Below, in pieces: positions 9,185 to 18,829 of a DNA stretch of 64,000 nt. The position numbers were made by a program, and so were the translations under genes. Source of the DNA: an uncultured Clostridia bacterium (GTDB lineage: Bacteria; Bacillota; Clostridia; Christensenellales; Borkfalkiaceae); NCBI GenBank assembly GCA_944359365.1, contig CALVST010000002.1, positions 42,793-106,792 of the forward strand, in the 5' to 3' direction. Below the pieces are notes generated by a model. That model saw only the letters and a program-made list of their open reading frames with translations, did no database searches and had not been told where the DNA came from. Positions within the stretch are counted from its first letter, which is position 1. The number at the start of each line of letters is the position of its first letter.

Positions 9185-10897
9185 ATGAGTAAATTCAAAC
9201 GGTTACTTGTTTGCGCATCGGCCGCCGTGATGCTCTTTTCCGCGGCGGGCTTTGCGGGATGTAAGAGGGATAAGATCGCGGTGGATCCGTCTACGATCAA
9301 TGTCCGCGTATTTCAAGGCGGCTACGGCGTCGATTGGATTTACGAACTGAAAAACAAGTTCGAAACCGCTTTTGCCGACGAAGGTTATAAGGTGAACATA
9401 CTTACGCCGTCCAGCGACGAACGCGGCGACATCGTGTACAACGATCTGATAGCGGGTTACGAAGAAAAGAAGATAGATCTTGTTTTTACGACGGATCTGT
9501 ATGCCGAAAAAGTTGCGGGCGGCGATGAAGGCTACCTCGTAGAGGATATCACCGATACCGTTTACAACAAACCCGCGATCGATTTTGACGGCGAAGAAGA
9601 GTCGGTCAACATCGTAAACAAAATGAAACCCGGCGCCGATTCCAGCATGATAGCGTTAAACGAGCAAGGAAAGGAGCGCTATTACGGGTTCAATTGGGTA
9701 TCGTCTATCGGCGGAATGGTGGTAAACACCAAAAAGCTTTCTGCCTATGGCTTGGAATTGCCGAAAACCACCGATGAAATGCTCGATGCGTTCGAGGCGA
9801 TCTATCTCGGCACGAACGGTTACGGCAATTCCACGGAATCGAGGACCTACCCCATAACATATGTGCAGGGCAGCAACGGGTATGCCCTGTGCATGCTGAA
9901 CACGCATTTTGCGCAGTACACGGGTTACGACGATTTTCTTACCTTTTGGTCCATGCTCGACGAGAACGGTCAGCCCATGACGGAGACGGGCAAAACGCTG
10001 TATGAAGACCAAGGGCTGTTTGAAATGCTGAACGTTGCGTTCGCCGTGTTGGATCCCATCATCGCGGCGCCCGGTTCGCAGACGCAGACGGTGGGGCAGG
10101 CGCAGGGCAAGATCATGGCGGATATGGGAAAAGACGACGCGGTCTTCATGTGCGTGGGCGATTGGATGCTCAACGAAGTGCGCTACATTTATTCGAATAA
10201 ACTCAACGACATCGAATTTATCAACTTCCCCGTCGTATCCGCGCTCGGCACCGAACTTTTCGGTCCTTCTTCCGGCTATAAACTCAGCGAAGAGGCGGCA
10301 GACGAACTGCTGTCTTACCTGGTAGGGTTGGTAGACGAAAATTTAGACATCGAAGATATCATATCGCGCACGCAGACGGATAAGGGAATAACGCTGAACG
10401 AGGCTGACGCCATGCGTGTAGCAGAGGCGCGCGGCATTTACTTTTCGCGCGGGGTGGAGCACCTTGCCTTTATCCCGAAGGGTTCATCGAAAAAGGACAT
10501 TTCCGAGTTGTTCCTGAGAATGTTTGCCAGCGACGATTTCGCTCCCATATATGCGCAGACGACAAACGGCACTTCTCCCTATACGGACGCGGTGAATACC
10601 AATACCGATTATAAATTTGTGGAAGAGGCGTCGCGCGTGGCGGTCAACCAATATGCAAAACTCATCACCTCGTATCCGCGCGGACTGCGCAGAGAACTGG
10701 GGTTGATGACGATGTTTATAAGCACAAGGCACATACCGATGGAGATCGCCTCCCGCAGGATAAGCATGTTCAACAGCCAAGGTCAGATCGACGGCGACAA
10801 GACGCGCGCCGTATATGCGGAGGCTGCCAATACCTTGTGGGGAGAAGAAAAAGCAGACATCAACAAGAACTGGGCAAATTGGATCGCAAATTTGTAA
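9185..10897 (+). CDS. ABC importer solute-binding lipoprotein, glycan locus I
   Basis: Extracellular substrate-binding component of a carbohydrate ABC importer. The N-terminus is a lipoprotein signal (basic KFKRLL, a hydrophobic stretch, lipobox FAGC with the modified cysteine near residue 27). The mature part resembles large LplA-type family 1 binding proteins of Firmicutes; 570 residues is long compared with the usual 420-450. AAGGAGG lies six bases before the ATG. Two permeases follow within ten bases, so it is the first gene of an operon running to the terminator at 20344. The neighbouring CHEV-type GH4 suggests a galacturonate-containing oligosaccharide as cargo (inference). Confidence 0.88.
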   Translation: MSKFKRLLVCASAAVMLFSAAGFAGCKRDKIAVDPSTINVRVFQGGYGVDWIYELKNKFETAFADEGYKVNILTPSSDERGDIVYNDLIAGYEEKKIDLVFTTDLYAEKVAGGDEGYLVEDITDTVYNKPAIDFDGEEESVNIVNKMKPGADSSMIALNEQGKERYYGFNWVSSIGGMVVNTKKLSAYGLELPKTTDEMLDAFEAIYLGTNGYGNSTESRTYPITYVQGSNGYALCMLNTHFAQYTGYDDFLTFWSMLDENGQPMTETGKTLYEDQGLFEMLNVAFAVLDPIIAAPGSQTQTVGQAQGKIMADMGKDDAVFMCVGDWMLNEVRYIYSNKLNDIEFINFPVVSALGTELFGPSSGYKLSEEAADELLSYLVGLVDENLDIEDIISRTQTDKGITLNEADAMRVAEARGIYFSRGVEHLAFIPKGSSKKDISELFLRMFASDDFAPIYAQTTNGTSPYTDAVNTNTDYKFVEEASRVAVNQYAKLITSYPRGLRRELGLMTMFISTRHIPMEIASRRISMFNSQGQIDGDKTRAVYAEAANTLWGEEKADINKNWANWIANL

Positions 10898-10906
10898 GGA
10901 ATGGAT

Positions 10907-11866
10907 ATGGAAAGGACAAAAAAGAAAATAAAACTCTTCAAGGGATATTCCAAGTATGAGAAGAAAGATTTTCCTTTCGTATATCTTCTGATACTTATTC
11001 CCGTTGCGCAGTTTGCCGTGTTTTGGGTATACGTCAACATATCGTCTATCTTACTTGCCTTTCAGAACGAGGACGGGAATTGGACTCTGGCAAATTTTGC
11101 TGCTGTATTCAGAGCGTTCCGCGAACCGGATACGTTCACCTTTATCTTGCCGCAGCTGATCGGTCGCTCGGCGCTCTTGTGGGCGGTGGTCAACGTGGTG
11201 GCATTTCCCATCTCCGTTTTTACCTGCTATATGCTGTATAAATACACGAAGTGCCATCTGTTTTTCCGCATTTGCTTTTTGATCCCCGGTTTAGTCGGCA
11301 CCGTGGTCTGGACGACGCTCGTCCGCTACATGGTCGCGTACAACGGGCCGGTCACCGAGTTGCTGTACGCGCTGAACCTTCTCAGCGACCAAATCAAGCA
11401 CGACGGGCTGTTCTCTTCGGCAACGACCGCGTACCCGACGATCATCGTCGTAACCTTTATGATGAGCATCGTCGGCAACAACGTGGTGCTTACGGGCGCT
11501 TATGCGAGGATACCCGAGGAGCTGTTCGAAAGCGCGCAGATAGACGGCGCAAGCCTCGGCAGGGAGGTGTTCAATATCGCGGTGCCCTGCGTGTGGCCGA
11601 CCATCGCGACGCTGCTCACCTTCTCCTTCTGCAGCGTGCTTACATACGACAACGGCGTATACGTCTATTCGATGGGCGAAGGTGGGAACGGTATGGCGAA
11701 CATGGGCTTTTGGTTCCAGTATGCGACCTACAATATCGCTACGATGCCGGGCACGTCGTATAACTATCCTGCGGCGGTGGGCGTATTCATAACCGTCATT
11801 GCCGTGCCGATCGCTTTGATCGCCCGCGTCATACTTGAAAAAGTAGTTGAACCTACGGATTTTTAG
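10907..11866 (+). CDS. ABC sugar importer permease, MalF/LplB type
   Basis: Inner-membrane permease with six predicted membrane segments. The EAA loop that docks the ATPase is visible as ELFESAQIDGASLGREVF near residue 210, followed by the usual final segments. The frame has two start codons: 10901, which abuts the AAGGA, and 10907, which has AAGGA at a normal six-base spacing. I use 10907; the resulting length of 319 residues is typical. It pairs with the MalG-type permease at 11878. No ATP-binding subunit is encoded nearby. Confidence 0.9.
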   Translation: MERTKKKIKLFKGYSKYEKKDFPFVYLLILIPVAQFAVFWVYVNISSILLAFQNEDGNWTLANFAAVFRAFREPDTFTFILPQLIGRSALLWAVVNVVAFPISVFTCYMLYKYTKCHLFFRICFLIPGLVGTVVWTTLVRYMVAYNGPVTELLYALNLLSDQIKHDGLFSSATTAYPTIIVVTFMMSIVGNNVVLTGAYARIPEELFESAQIDGASLGREVFNIAVPCVWPTIATLLTFSFCSVLTYDNGVYVYSMGEGGNGMANMGFWFQYATYNIATMPGTSYNYPAAVGVFITVIAVPIALIARVILEKVVEPTDF

Positions 11867-11877
11867 GGGGGTGAAAT

Positions 11878-12741
11878 ATGCAGAACGGTCAAAAATTCAA
11901 AAGGCTGTCAACAGGGCGGAAGATCGCCACGGTCTGTTCAACGATTTTGTTCGGCATATTTGCGATGGTGTTCCTGTATACGATCGTTTGGGTGATATTA
12001 AACGCGCTCAAAGAGGCGCAGCAGTTCAACGAAAACAGCTCTTTCGAGCTTCCGGAAGCGTGGAAATTTACGAATTTTATCAAAGTTTTCACCGAGTTTC
12101 ATTACAGGGACTACTACTACCTTGATATGCTGTTCAATTCACTTTGGATGTTCGTCGTCCGCATATTCGTCAACGTGATGAGCTCCGCATTGCTCGCTTA
12201 TGCGATCGCAAAATTCCGTTTCCCGGGCAAGGAATTTTTGTATGGACTCGTCATATTTGCGAATACGATACCCATTGTCGGCAGCGGCGCGGCAACATAT
12301 AAATTGTTTCTTTCACTCAATATGGTGAACAATCCCTTCCTGATATGGATGGCGTGGGCGGGCGGTTTCGACTTCGCTTTCATCGTCCTGTACGGCACTT
12401 TCCGGGGGATAAGTTCATCGTATTCCGAAGCGGCAAAAATCGACGGGGCAAATAACCTTACGGTGCTCTTCCGCGTCGTATTCCCGCAGGCTTTCCCGAG
12501 CATCGTTGCCGTTGCCATTACGCAGGCGGTAGGCGTGTGGAACGACTACAACACCGTAATGCTTTATATGCGCGACTTCCCGAACCTCGCTTACGGTCTG
12601 TATCTGTATCAGACGGAAGAGCCTGATCTGCCCGTATACTTTGCCGCGATATGTATCTCTATATTGCCGGTATTGATCATTTATGCCGCAAATCAGAACT
12701 TGGTACTGCAAAACGTAACGACCGGCGGCTTAAAGGGTTAA
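11878..12741 (+). CDS. ABC sugar importer permease, MalG/LplC type
   Basis: Second permease subunit of the locus I importer: 287 residues with six predicted membrane segments and an EAA loop reading SYSEAAKIDGANNLTVLF near residue 185. A very strong RBS (GGGGGGTGA) precedes the ATG. It lies 11 bases after the first permease and 22 bases before the next lipoprotein gene, which supports one operon. Confidence 0.92.
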   Translation: MQNGQKFKRLSTGRKIATVCSTILFGIFAMVFLYTIVWVILNALKEAQQFNENSSFELPEAWKFTNFIKVFTEFHYRDYYYLDMLFNSLWMFVVRIFVNVMSSALLAYAIAKFRFPGKEFLYGLVIFANTIPIVGSGAATYKLFLSLNMVNNPFLIWMAWAGGFDFAFIVLYGTFRGISSSYSEAAKIDGANNLTVLFRVVFPQAFPSIVAVAITQAVGVWNDYNTVMLYMRDFPNLAYGLYLYQTEEPDLPVYFAAICISILPVLIIYAANQNLVLQNVTTGGLKG

Positions 12742-12763
12742 AATTATTTGATAAGGAGAAGTT

Positions 12764-14185
12764 ATGAAAAAATTATCGGTTTTTGTACTTTTGATCGCGT
12801 TTATTCTTTCTGCGGTCGGCTGCGGAGGCGGCGGAAACACCGCAGAGGAGGGCGAAAAGGTCGCTTTTAAGGCAGACGCACCCACGCAAATAGAACTCGG
12901 CGGCCCCTCGCTGTATGTGGAAAACTATGTAGACACGGATCTCTATGGGGGGGGGTATACATTAACGGTCATCGACGCGTCGGGTAAAGAAGAGACGATA
13001 AACGGTGCGACGTGGCGCCCGACCTCTCCCGGCGAGTATACGCTGAAACTCACCGTCGGCGAAGAGAGCGCGGAAATGAAACTCACCGTTACCGTGCAAG
13101 CCATTTCTTGGACGTATTCGAGCGCTTCGCCCGCATACGAAGAGGGCGAAACGGTCAGTTTCGATGACTATATCGAGCTGTTCAACATCGTCGTCAGCGC
13201 TTATAACGACGATTACGAATTGTTCGTAGACAGGATCGTCGTCGACGGAAAGACGATAGACGTTTCCGAGCAGGACAGCTATACGCTTGCAAGCACTTCT
13301 GCGCATGAAGTCTGGATCAAAGCGGTCGGCGGCGACGGGCAGGAGATCGAAATGAAGACCACGCTCACCGTGCGCGCCGTCGATGCCCAAACAAAGGCAT
13401 GGATGGAGGAAAACGATATCACCGTCGGCGGGAATTGGCTCTCCGTCGATGCAGACAATACGTTCAGCCTCGGCACCGGCTCTTACGTCGGGAATCTTTG
13501 GGATGGCGTTACCGATGTAGACGTGCCGTATGTTGCCATCAACGGCAATTTCGGCATCGACAAAGCTGTCACCGTTTCCTTTACGGGCAAGGGCGCTCCC
13601 GATATCGCTTTCTTTGTCGGAGAGGAAAACGACGAAACTTATAACGGCACTTGGACGGGGCAGAACGCGAAGGGGCTTTTGGCGAACAACGGTCTGTTTA
13701 CGATCACGGGCGAGGAAGACAATCCCGGCGCCACTTCCCGCAGGATCACGGTTTCCGGTCCGAACATGTACGGCAAGGGGCTGAATTTTAACAGAAAATG
13801 GCACCTTGTAAATACGCCGGCGGCATACGGCTATCTGGAAGAGGACCACGAATACGAGTACACGATGTATTACAGCCAGATCGATTCCGTCGATGCGGAA
13901 GGGCAGCCTACAGACGCGAGCGCAACCCACATCAAGCTGGTCGTGATCATGCGCGATAAGACGACGGACACCGTCGTGTTCGACAACCGCAACATCAATC
14001 CCGCAACGCCTGCAGACGCTACGAAAAACGACACGGACGGCAATAATTTATACGGCGTGTTCGATACGAAGAGCTTTGCGGACAGCAATTATTTCGGCGG
14101 GAATATCCTTATTTACGGAAGGTTCGGCGTTACCACAAAGTTTAAGATCGAAAAGCTGCCTTACGATGCGAGTACGATCGAATAA
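12764..14185 (+). CDS. Secreted Ig-like and carbohydrate-binding-like lipoprotein containing a G9 tract
   Basis: A 473-residue predicted lipoprotein (signal peptide, lipobox SAVGC near residue 20, glycine-rich linker). Residues about 30-120 and 125-215 read as two Ig-like beta-sandwich domains, and residues about 230-470 as a larger beta-rich domain resembling carbohydrate-binding modules. I see no catalytic motif. It sits directly after the importer permeases and before a surface TIM-barrel lipoprotein, so a role in holding glycan at the cell surface is inferred. A run of nine G residues at 12947-12955, within the codons of LYGGGYT, could slip and switch the gene off. The RBS is AAGGAGAAG. 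Family assignment is uncertain. Confidence 0.75.
   Translation: MKKLSVFVLLIAFILSAVGCGGGGNTAEEGEKVAFKADAPTQIELGGPSLYVENYVDTDLYGGGYTLTVIDASGKEETINGATWRPTSPGEYTLKLTVGEESAEMKLTVTVQAISWTYSSASPAYEEGETVSFDDYIELFNIVVSAYNDDYELFVDRIVVDGKTIDVSEQDSYTLASTSAHEVWIKAVGGDGQEIEMKTTLTVRAVDAQTKAWMEENDITVGGNWLSVDADNTFSLGTGSYVGNLWDGVTDVDVPYVAINGNFGIDKAVTVSFTGKGAPDIAFFVGEENDETYNGTWTGQNAKGLLANNGLFTITGEEDNPGATSRRITVSGPNMYGKGLNFNRKWHLVNTPAAYGYLEEDHEYEYTMYYSQIDSVDAEGQPTDASATHIKLVVIMRDKTTDTVVFDNRNINPATPADATKNDTDGNNLYGVFDTKSFADSNYFGGNILIYGRFGVTTKFKIEKLPYDASTIE
12947..12955 (+). repeat. G9 homopolymer inside a surface lipoprotein gene
   Basis: Nine consecutive G residues at codons for Gly-Gly-Gly near residue 63 of the 12764 lipoprotein. 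Gain or loss of one base would frameshift the protein, so it could be a phase-variation tract or simply an error-prone site for sequencing. Confidence 0.8.
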
Positions 14186-14197
14186 CGGAGGACACAA

Positions 14198-15700
14198 TTG
14201 AAAAAATTATCGAGGAGACTATTAAGCATGGTCCTTGCAGCAGTAACGGCACTCTCCCTCGGCGCTTGCGCCGAAGGAGAGGAAACGAATAAAAAACCTG
14301 TCAATCCGAATGCGCCCGACTATTCCGATTCGACCTTGCAGATGGATTTTTACGGATATTCGCCGCCTACCGACGGAACGTACAACCTCGACGGGCAGAC
14401 CTTTACCACAGGAGAAGACTACCGCACGCCCGAACGGTATAAAGAATATATGGACTGCGGCATGACCATTCTGCTTGCGCAGAGCAGCGGCGCCTATAAG
14501 GCGGGAGATGTGTGGGAAACGAGCGATGCGAAAAAAGTGCTCGACGCCGCTTATGAGGCAGGTCTGAAAAAGGTCATTTTGGTAGATTACCGCATTCAGA
14601 ATCTTTCGAGAACAGACGGGACCATCATCGGTGAAGACAAACAGTTCGAAACGCAGGATGAACTCGACGATTACATAAAGGAGTGTATGCAGCCGTATAT
14701 CGACCATCCCGCACTGTACGGGATGCAGCTTGTGGATGAGCCGCGGTATACCATGTTCGAATCGATACGCGACGTGTATCAGTCATTGCGCCGCGTTGCG
14801 CCCGACCTGTTCGTGCAGTGCAACCTGTATCCGCTCGATACCGACCGCAGCAGCCTTACCTTCTATCCGCCGACCGATTCGGGCGATGTTTTCGACAGGT
14901 ACGAGGCATATGTAGAACAATACATCGATACCGTCGGCATGGATTACGTTATGCTCGATTCTTATCCGATGATGGCGAACGGCATTAAGGCGCAGCATAT
15001 CCGCGGGATGCAGATCGTTTCGGAAATTTGCGCGGAACGAAAACTTAAATTTTTCCTTGTATGCCAAACGTGTGAAATACTGCGCGGCGGATCGCCTTAT
15101 CTGCGCGCCGTGGAAGAGGCGGATATGTATTGGCAGACCAACCTTGCTTTGGGGCTGGGCGCTTCGCAGATCTCCTATTTTACCTATTGGAACAAGCAGG
15201 CGAACAGCACGCAGGGCGAGCAGTTTGTAGACGGCACCGCCATCATGACGCGCAACGGCACCAAAACGGCGCTGTACTACGCCTTGCAGGATATTCATCA
15301 GGAAATACAAAAACTTGCGCCGACCATTCTGAACTTTACCTATTCTTCCAGCACTTATGCGACCAAAGCGCCGACAAATTATACGACTTCGCATCTTTCA
15401 AGCGCGTTAAAGGGCGAGTTGGAATATGTTACGGACATTCAGGTAGATAAGGAATCGGTTTTTGTGTCGGAACTGAAAGACGAAACAAAAAATCACACCA
15501 TGTATATGGTGATGAACTTGATCAATCCCGTCTTTGCGGACGGCAGCAACACGAAACAGACGAGCGTTCTTACCTTTGATCCGAGGTTCAGCCATGCGGC
15601 TGTCTTTGCGAACGGTGAAAGGACGGACGTCGATCTTGAAAACGGTACGCTGTCGTTTACGCTGGATCCCGGCGAGGCGCAGTTTGTGATACCGTATTGA
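14198..15700 (+). CDS. Secreted TIM-barrel glycosidase-like lipoprotein
   Basis: A predicted lipoprotein of 500 residues (lipobox SLGAC near residue 24) whose body looks like a TIM-barrel glycosidase: GMQLVDEPRYTMFESI near residue 175, MDYVMLDSYPMM near 250, and a late beta-strand with SYFTYWNKQ near 325. A beta-sandwich tail ends in SFTLDPGEAQFVIPY, the kind of domain that closes GH42- or GH13-like proteins. The family is not one I can name; the acidic pair in VDEP is a candidate catalytic site. The start is TTG with CGGAGGA seven bases upstream; no ATG fits better. Its place in the importer operon suggests that it trims glycan outside the cell. Confidence 0.7.
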   Translation: MKKLSRRLLSMVLAAVTALSLGACAEGEETNKKPVNPNAPDYSDSTLQMDFYGYSPPTDGTYNLDGQTFTTGEDYRTPERYKEYMDCGMTILLAQSSGAYKAGDVWETSDAKKVLDAAYEAGLKKVILVDYRIQNLSRTDGTIIGEDKQFETQDELDDYIKECMQPYIDHPALYGMQLVDEPRYTMFESIRDVYQSLRRVAPDLFVQCNLYPLDTDRSSLTFYPPTDSGDVFDRYEAYVEQYIDTVGMDYVMLDSYPMMANGIKAQHIRGMQIVSEICAERKLKFFLVCQTCEILRGGSPYLRAVEEADMYWQTNLALGLGASQISYFTYWNKQANSTQGEQFVDGTAIMTRNGTKTALYYALQDIHQEIQKLAPTILNFTYSSSTYATKAPTNYTTSHLSSALKGELEYVTDIQVDKESVFVSELKDETKNHTMYMVMNLINPVFADGSNTKQTSVLTFDPRFSHAAVFANGERTDVDLENGTLSFTLDPGEAQFVIPY

Positions 15701-15710
15701 GGTGAAAGCG

Positions 15711-17393
15711 ATGAAATTGTCTGACATTTACGGATACGGTCAATTGTTCGGATTCTCAGGCATGGACGGCAAAACGGATGAGTCGGACGATTTCATCGCA
15801 ATGCTCATGCGGCAGCCGATCGAAATACGTTTCGAACTGCCCGAACCTCTCTCCGTATATATCCCTGTTTCTGAAAACTGCAAATTTTTCGCCGTGATGA
15901 GCGATTTTTTGCTGGCGGAAGACGAAGGAAAGAGCATCGCCGTCGCGTGGGCGGACGCTTATACCATGATAGGCAGGAGCGAGATCCCCGCACAAGTGCT
16001 GCAAGGCAGATATGCCTGTAATGCGGAAGGCGAAACGACCGTCTATCGGTACGAAAGCAGGTACGTCGGTTTTGCGCGGAACGGCGCCCGCTTTGCGGTC
16101 TCTTACGGAAGAAGCGCTGCCGCCGCCGCGCGCAGGGCAGCCGACGGGCTGAATCAAGCGACGGACGCGGTGCTGCGCCTTCGCGCGGGGTATTACGAAT
16201 GCTTGCCGCCCTGTAAGGACGAAAGGTACGAAAAACTATATTATAAGGCGCTTTCGGTCAACAAAGTAAACGTGTATTCGCCGGCGGGCGGCATACCCGT
16301 CCGCTATACGACGCCCGACAGGGTGCCGCATAAGCACATGTGGCTGTGGGACTCCGTTTTTCACGCGCTTGCGTGGGCGCAGTATGACTGCAATATGGCG
16401 CAGGACGCCGTTGCCGCCGTGCTTTCGCAGCAACGGGAAGACGGATTTATCCCGCACAGGATGTCTTGCCGCGGATATGCCGACAATATGACGCAGCCGC
16501 CTGTGCTGGCATATGGGGTTTGGAACGTCTATAAAGTTTCCGGGGATAGGCAGTTTCTCCGTATATGCGCGGATAAATTGGAAAAATACCTGCGTTGGGA
16601 TATCGCCAACAGAGATTCCAACGGCAACGGACTGCTCGAATGGCTTATAGAGGAGAATGAAGATTGCAGGAGCGGTGAATCGGGAATGGACAATTCGCCC
16701 CGCTTTGATGAGGCTTTGACGCTCGACGCGGTGGATTTTTCCGTGTTTTTGGCAAACGACGCGGGGTGCCTTGCAAAAATTTTCGGCGAATTGGGAGAAG
16801 TGGAAAAAGCGGCAGAGTGGAACGCTGTGCGAAATAAGACGGCGGACGCGGTGAACGCAATGCTCTGGTGTGAAGAAGACGGGCTTTATTACGACCTGAA
16901 AACGGACGGCAGCTTTTCAAAAGTTGCGAGCGTGGCGTCTTTTCTTCCTCTGTTTGCGGGTATCGCGCCCGAGGACCGGGCGGAAAAACTCGTGCGGGTT
17001 CTGACGGACAAAAATAAGTTCATGACCGACCTTCCCGTCGCTTCGGTCTCAAAAGAGAACAAAGCATTCGGGCAGGATATGTGGCGGGGCGCCGTATGGC
17101 TGAATTATAACTATATGATCGTATGCGGATTGCGGCGGTACGGGTATTCTTCGCTCGCGCGGCAGCTGCGCGACGTTACTTTGGAGAACGTGAACCGCCG
17201 GTATCTTGCGACAGGCTCGATATTCGAGTTTTACGACAGCGAAAACAAACGTGTGCCCTTTGAATTGGAAAGAAAAGGCGCTTGTCCGAAAGTTCCCGAT
17301 TGGAGAAAGAAGGTGCATTCCATTTCCGATTACAATTGGTCCGCCTGTTTCACGATGTTGATGATCCAAAATGTTTATTATGAATGCGATTAA
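15711..17393 (+). CDS. Six-hairpin glycosidase, MGH1/GH63-like
   Basis: A cytoplasmic enzyme of 560 residues. After a beta-sandwich N-terminus, the (alpha/alpha)6 barrel carries HMWLWDSVFHALAW near residue 210 and SGMDNSPRF near 320, the paired acidic motifs of the mannosylglycerate hydrolase/GH63/GH37 group. Further family sequence is MWRGAVWLNYNYM near 455. These enzymes invert alpha-linked glucosides, mannosides or galactosides; the actual substrate is unknown. A GTG at 15702 is also in frame, but the ATG at 15711 has GAGGTG at six-base spacing. It lies 18 bases before the GH4 gene, in the same operon. Confidence 0.8.
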   Translation: MKLSDIYGYGQLFGFSGMDGKTDESDDFIAMLMRQPIEIRFELPEPLSVYIPVSENCKFFAVMSDFLLAEDEGKSIAVAWADAYTMIGRSEIPAQVLQGRYACNAEGETTVYRYESRYVGFARNGARFAVSYGRSAAAAARRAADGLNQATDAVLRLRAGYYECLPPCKDERYEKLYYKALSVNKVNVYSPAGGIPVRYTTPDRVPHKHMWLWDSVFHALAWAQYDCNMAQDAVAAVLSQQREDGFIPHRMSCRGYADNMTQPPVLAYGVWNVYKVSGDRQFLRICADKLEKYLRWDIANRDSNGNGLLEWLIEENEDCRSGESGMDNSPRFDEALTLDAVDFSVFLANDAGCLAKIFGELGEVEKAAEWNAVRNKTADAVNAMLWCEEDGLYYDLKTDGSFSKVASVASFLPLFAGIAPEDRAEKLVRVLTDKNKFMTDLPVASVSKENKAFGQDMWRGAVWLNYNYMIVCGLRRYGYSSLARQLRDVTLENVNRRYLATGSIFEFYDSENKRVPFELERKGACPKVPDWRKKVHSISDYNWSACFTMLMIQNVYYECD

Positions 17394-17411
17394 GCAAAAG
17401 GAAGCAAAAAA

Positions 17412-18806
17412 ATGGAGCTGGATAATATAAAAATCACCTATATCGGCGGCGGTTCCCGCGCTTGGGCACGCAAAATGATGTGCGACCTTGCGTTGAACGG
17501 CGTGATAGGCGGAGAAGTGCGGTTGTACGATATAGATGTCCCCGCCGCGCAGGACAATCAGGTCATCGGCGAGCTGATCGAAAGCAGCGGCAAGGGAAGA
17601 TCGCATTGGAAGTACAAAGTGGTTTCCGACCTCGGTGCGGCTTTGGACGGGGCAGACTTTGTCTTGTGTTCCATTCTGCCGGGTACTTTCGACGAAATGG
17701 CGTCCGACGTGCACGAACCGAACGGGTACGGGCTGTATCAGTCGGTAGGCGATACCGTAGGCCCCGGAGGCATATTGCGCGCAATGCGCACCGTACCTAT
17801 ATACGAAGGATTTGCCGCGCAGATAAAGGCACATTGCCCGAATGCATTCGTCATCAATTTTACAAATCCGATGTCTTTATGTACGGCGACGCTGTACGAC
17901 GTGTTTCCGCAGGTCAAAGCGTTCGGCTGCTGCCATGAGGTTTTCGGTACGCAGGAATTTTTGGCGCGCGTGGCGGAAGAGATGCTCGGCTTTACGAACG
18001 TTGAGCGGCACGAGATAAAAGTAGACGTTTTAGGCGTAAATCACTTTACCTGGTTCACTTCTGCCGAATGCCGCGGCGTAGACCTGTTCCCCGTTTACAG
18101 GGAATACATCCGCAAACATATGTGGAAGGGCAACCGTACAGACGGCGATGTGATGAGCAGTAAAGAGTATGTAAAGATGGATCTGTTCATGCGCTACGGG
18201 CAGATCGCCGCGGCGGGCGACCGTCATTTGGCAGAGTTTGTGAATAACGCATGGTATCTTGATTCCCCCGAGCTTGTTGAGGAATGGGGTTTTGTGCTCA
18301 CCGACGTAGACTGGCGCCGCCGCGACCGCGCAGAAAAAGTGAAAAAAACGAGAGCTCTCGTAAACGGGGAAGAACAGGTTGAAGTAAATCCATCGGGCGA
18401 AGAATTTATGTCGCTTATTCTTGCCCTTTGCGGCAAAAAAGATTGTGTTTCCAACGTAAACCTTTTGAACAGCGGATTGGTCGCTTGGGCGTCTGACGCG
18501 AACGTGATCGAAACGAACGCCGTGTTTGAATACGGCAAAATCACGCCGCTCAAATGCAGGCCGCTCAATAAAGACGTGGAGCTGCTCGTATCGCGCGTTG
18601 CGCGGCAGCAGGATAATTTATTGCGGGGCATCCGTGCGAGAGATATGAATTCTGTTTTCGATACGTTTATGGCGGAGCCTCTGTGCAGTAAACTGACGCT
18701 GAAAGAGGGTAAGGCCCTCTTTGAAAAGATGGTTAAAAATACGGAAAAATATCTCGACGGTTGGCCTGTGGAAATCAGAAAAGTAACCAACTGTATGGGG
18801 TATTAA
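17412..18806 (+). CDS. lplD: GH4 family glycosidase with CHEV motif, probable alpha-galacturonidase
   Basis: An NAD- and metal-dependent glycosidase of family GH4, 464 residues, cytoplasmic. It starts with a Rossmann fold (ITYIGGGSRAW) and shows VINFTNPMSLCTATLYD, then CCHEVFGTQEF with C174-H175-E176-V177, and VNHFTWF. The CHEV signature was reported as distinctive of alpha-galacturonidases of the LplD group, in place of the CHSV, CHGF or CNIP of other GH4 groups. I therefore infer release of galacturonic acid from alpha-linked oligosaccharides. This points to pectin-derived or other galacturonate-bearing glycans as the substrate of the locus. The gene follows the six-hairpin glycosidase by 18 bases. 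Confidence 0.88.
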   Translation: MELDNIKITYIGGGSRAWARKMMCDLALNGVIGGEVRLYDIDVPAAQDNQVIGELIESSGKGRSHWKYKVVSDLGAALDGADFVLCSILPGTFDEMASDVHEPNGYGLYQSVGDTVGPGGILRAMRTVPIYEGFAAQIKAHCPNAFVINFTNPMSLCTATLYDVFPQVKAFGCCHEVFGTQEFLARVAEEMLGFTNVERHEIKVDVLGVNHFTWFTSAECRGVDLFPVYREYIRKHMWKGNRTDGDVMSSKEYVKMDLFMRYGQIAAAGDRHLAEFVNNAWYLDSPELVEEWGFVLTDVDWRRRDRAEKVKKTRALVNGEEQVEVNPSGEEFMSLILALCGKKDCVSNVNLLNSGLVAWASDANVIETNAVFEYGKITPLKCRPLNKDVELLVSRVARQQDNLLRGIRARDMNSVFDTFMAEPLCSKLTLKEGKALFEKMVKNTEKYLDGWPVEIRKVTNCMGY

Positions 18807-18829
18807 TAAAAAAAGAAAGGGGACGAAAT

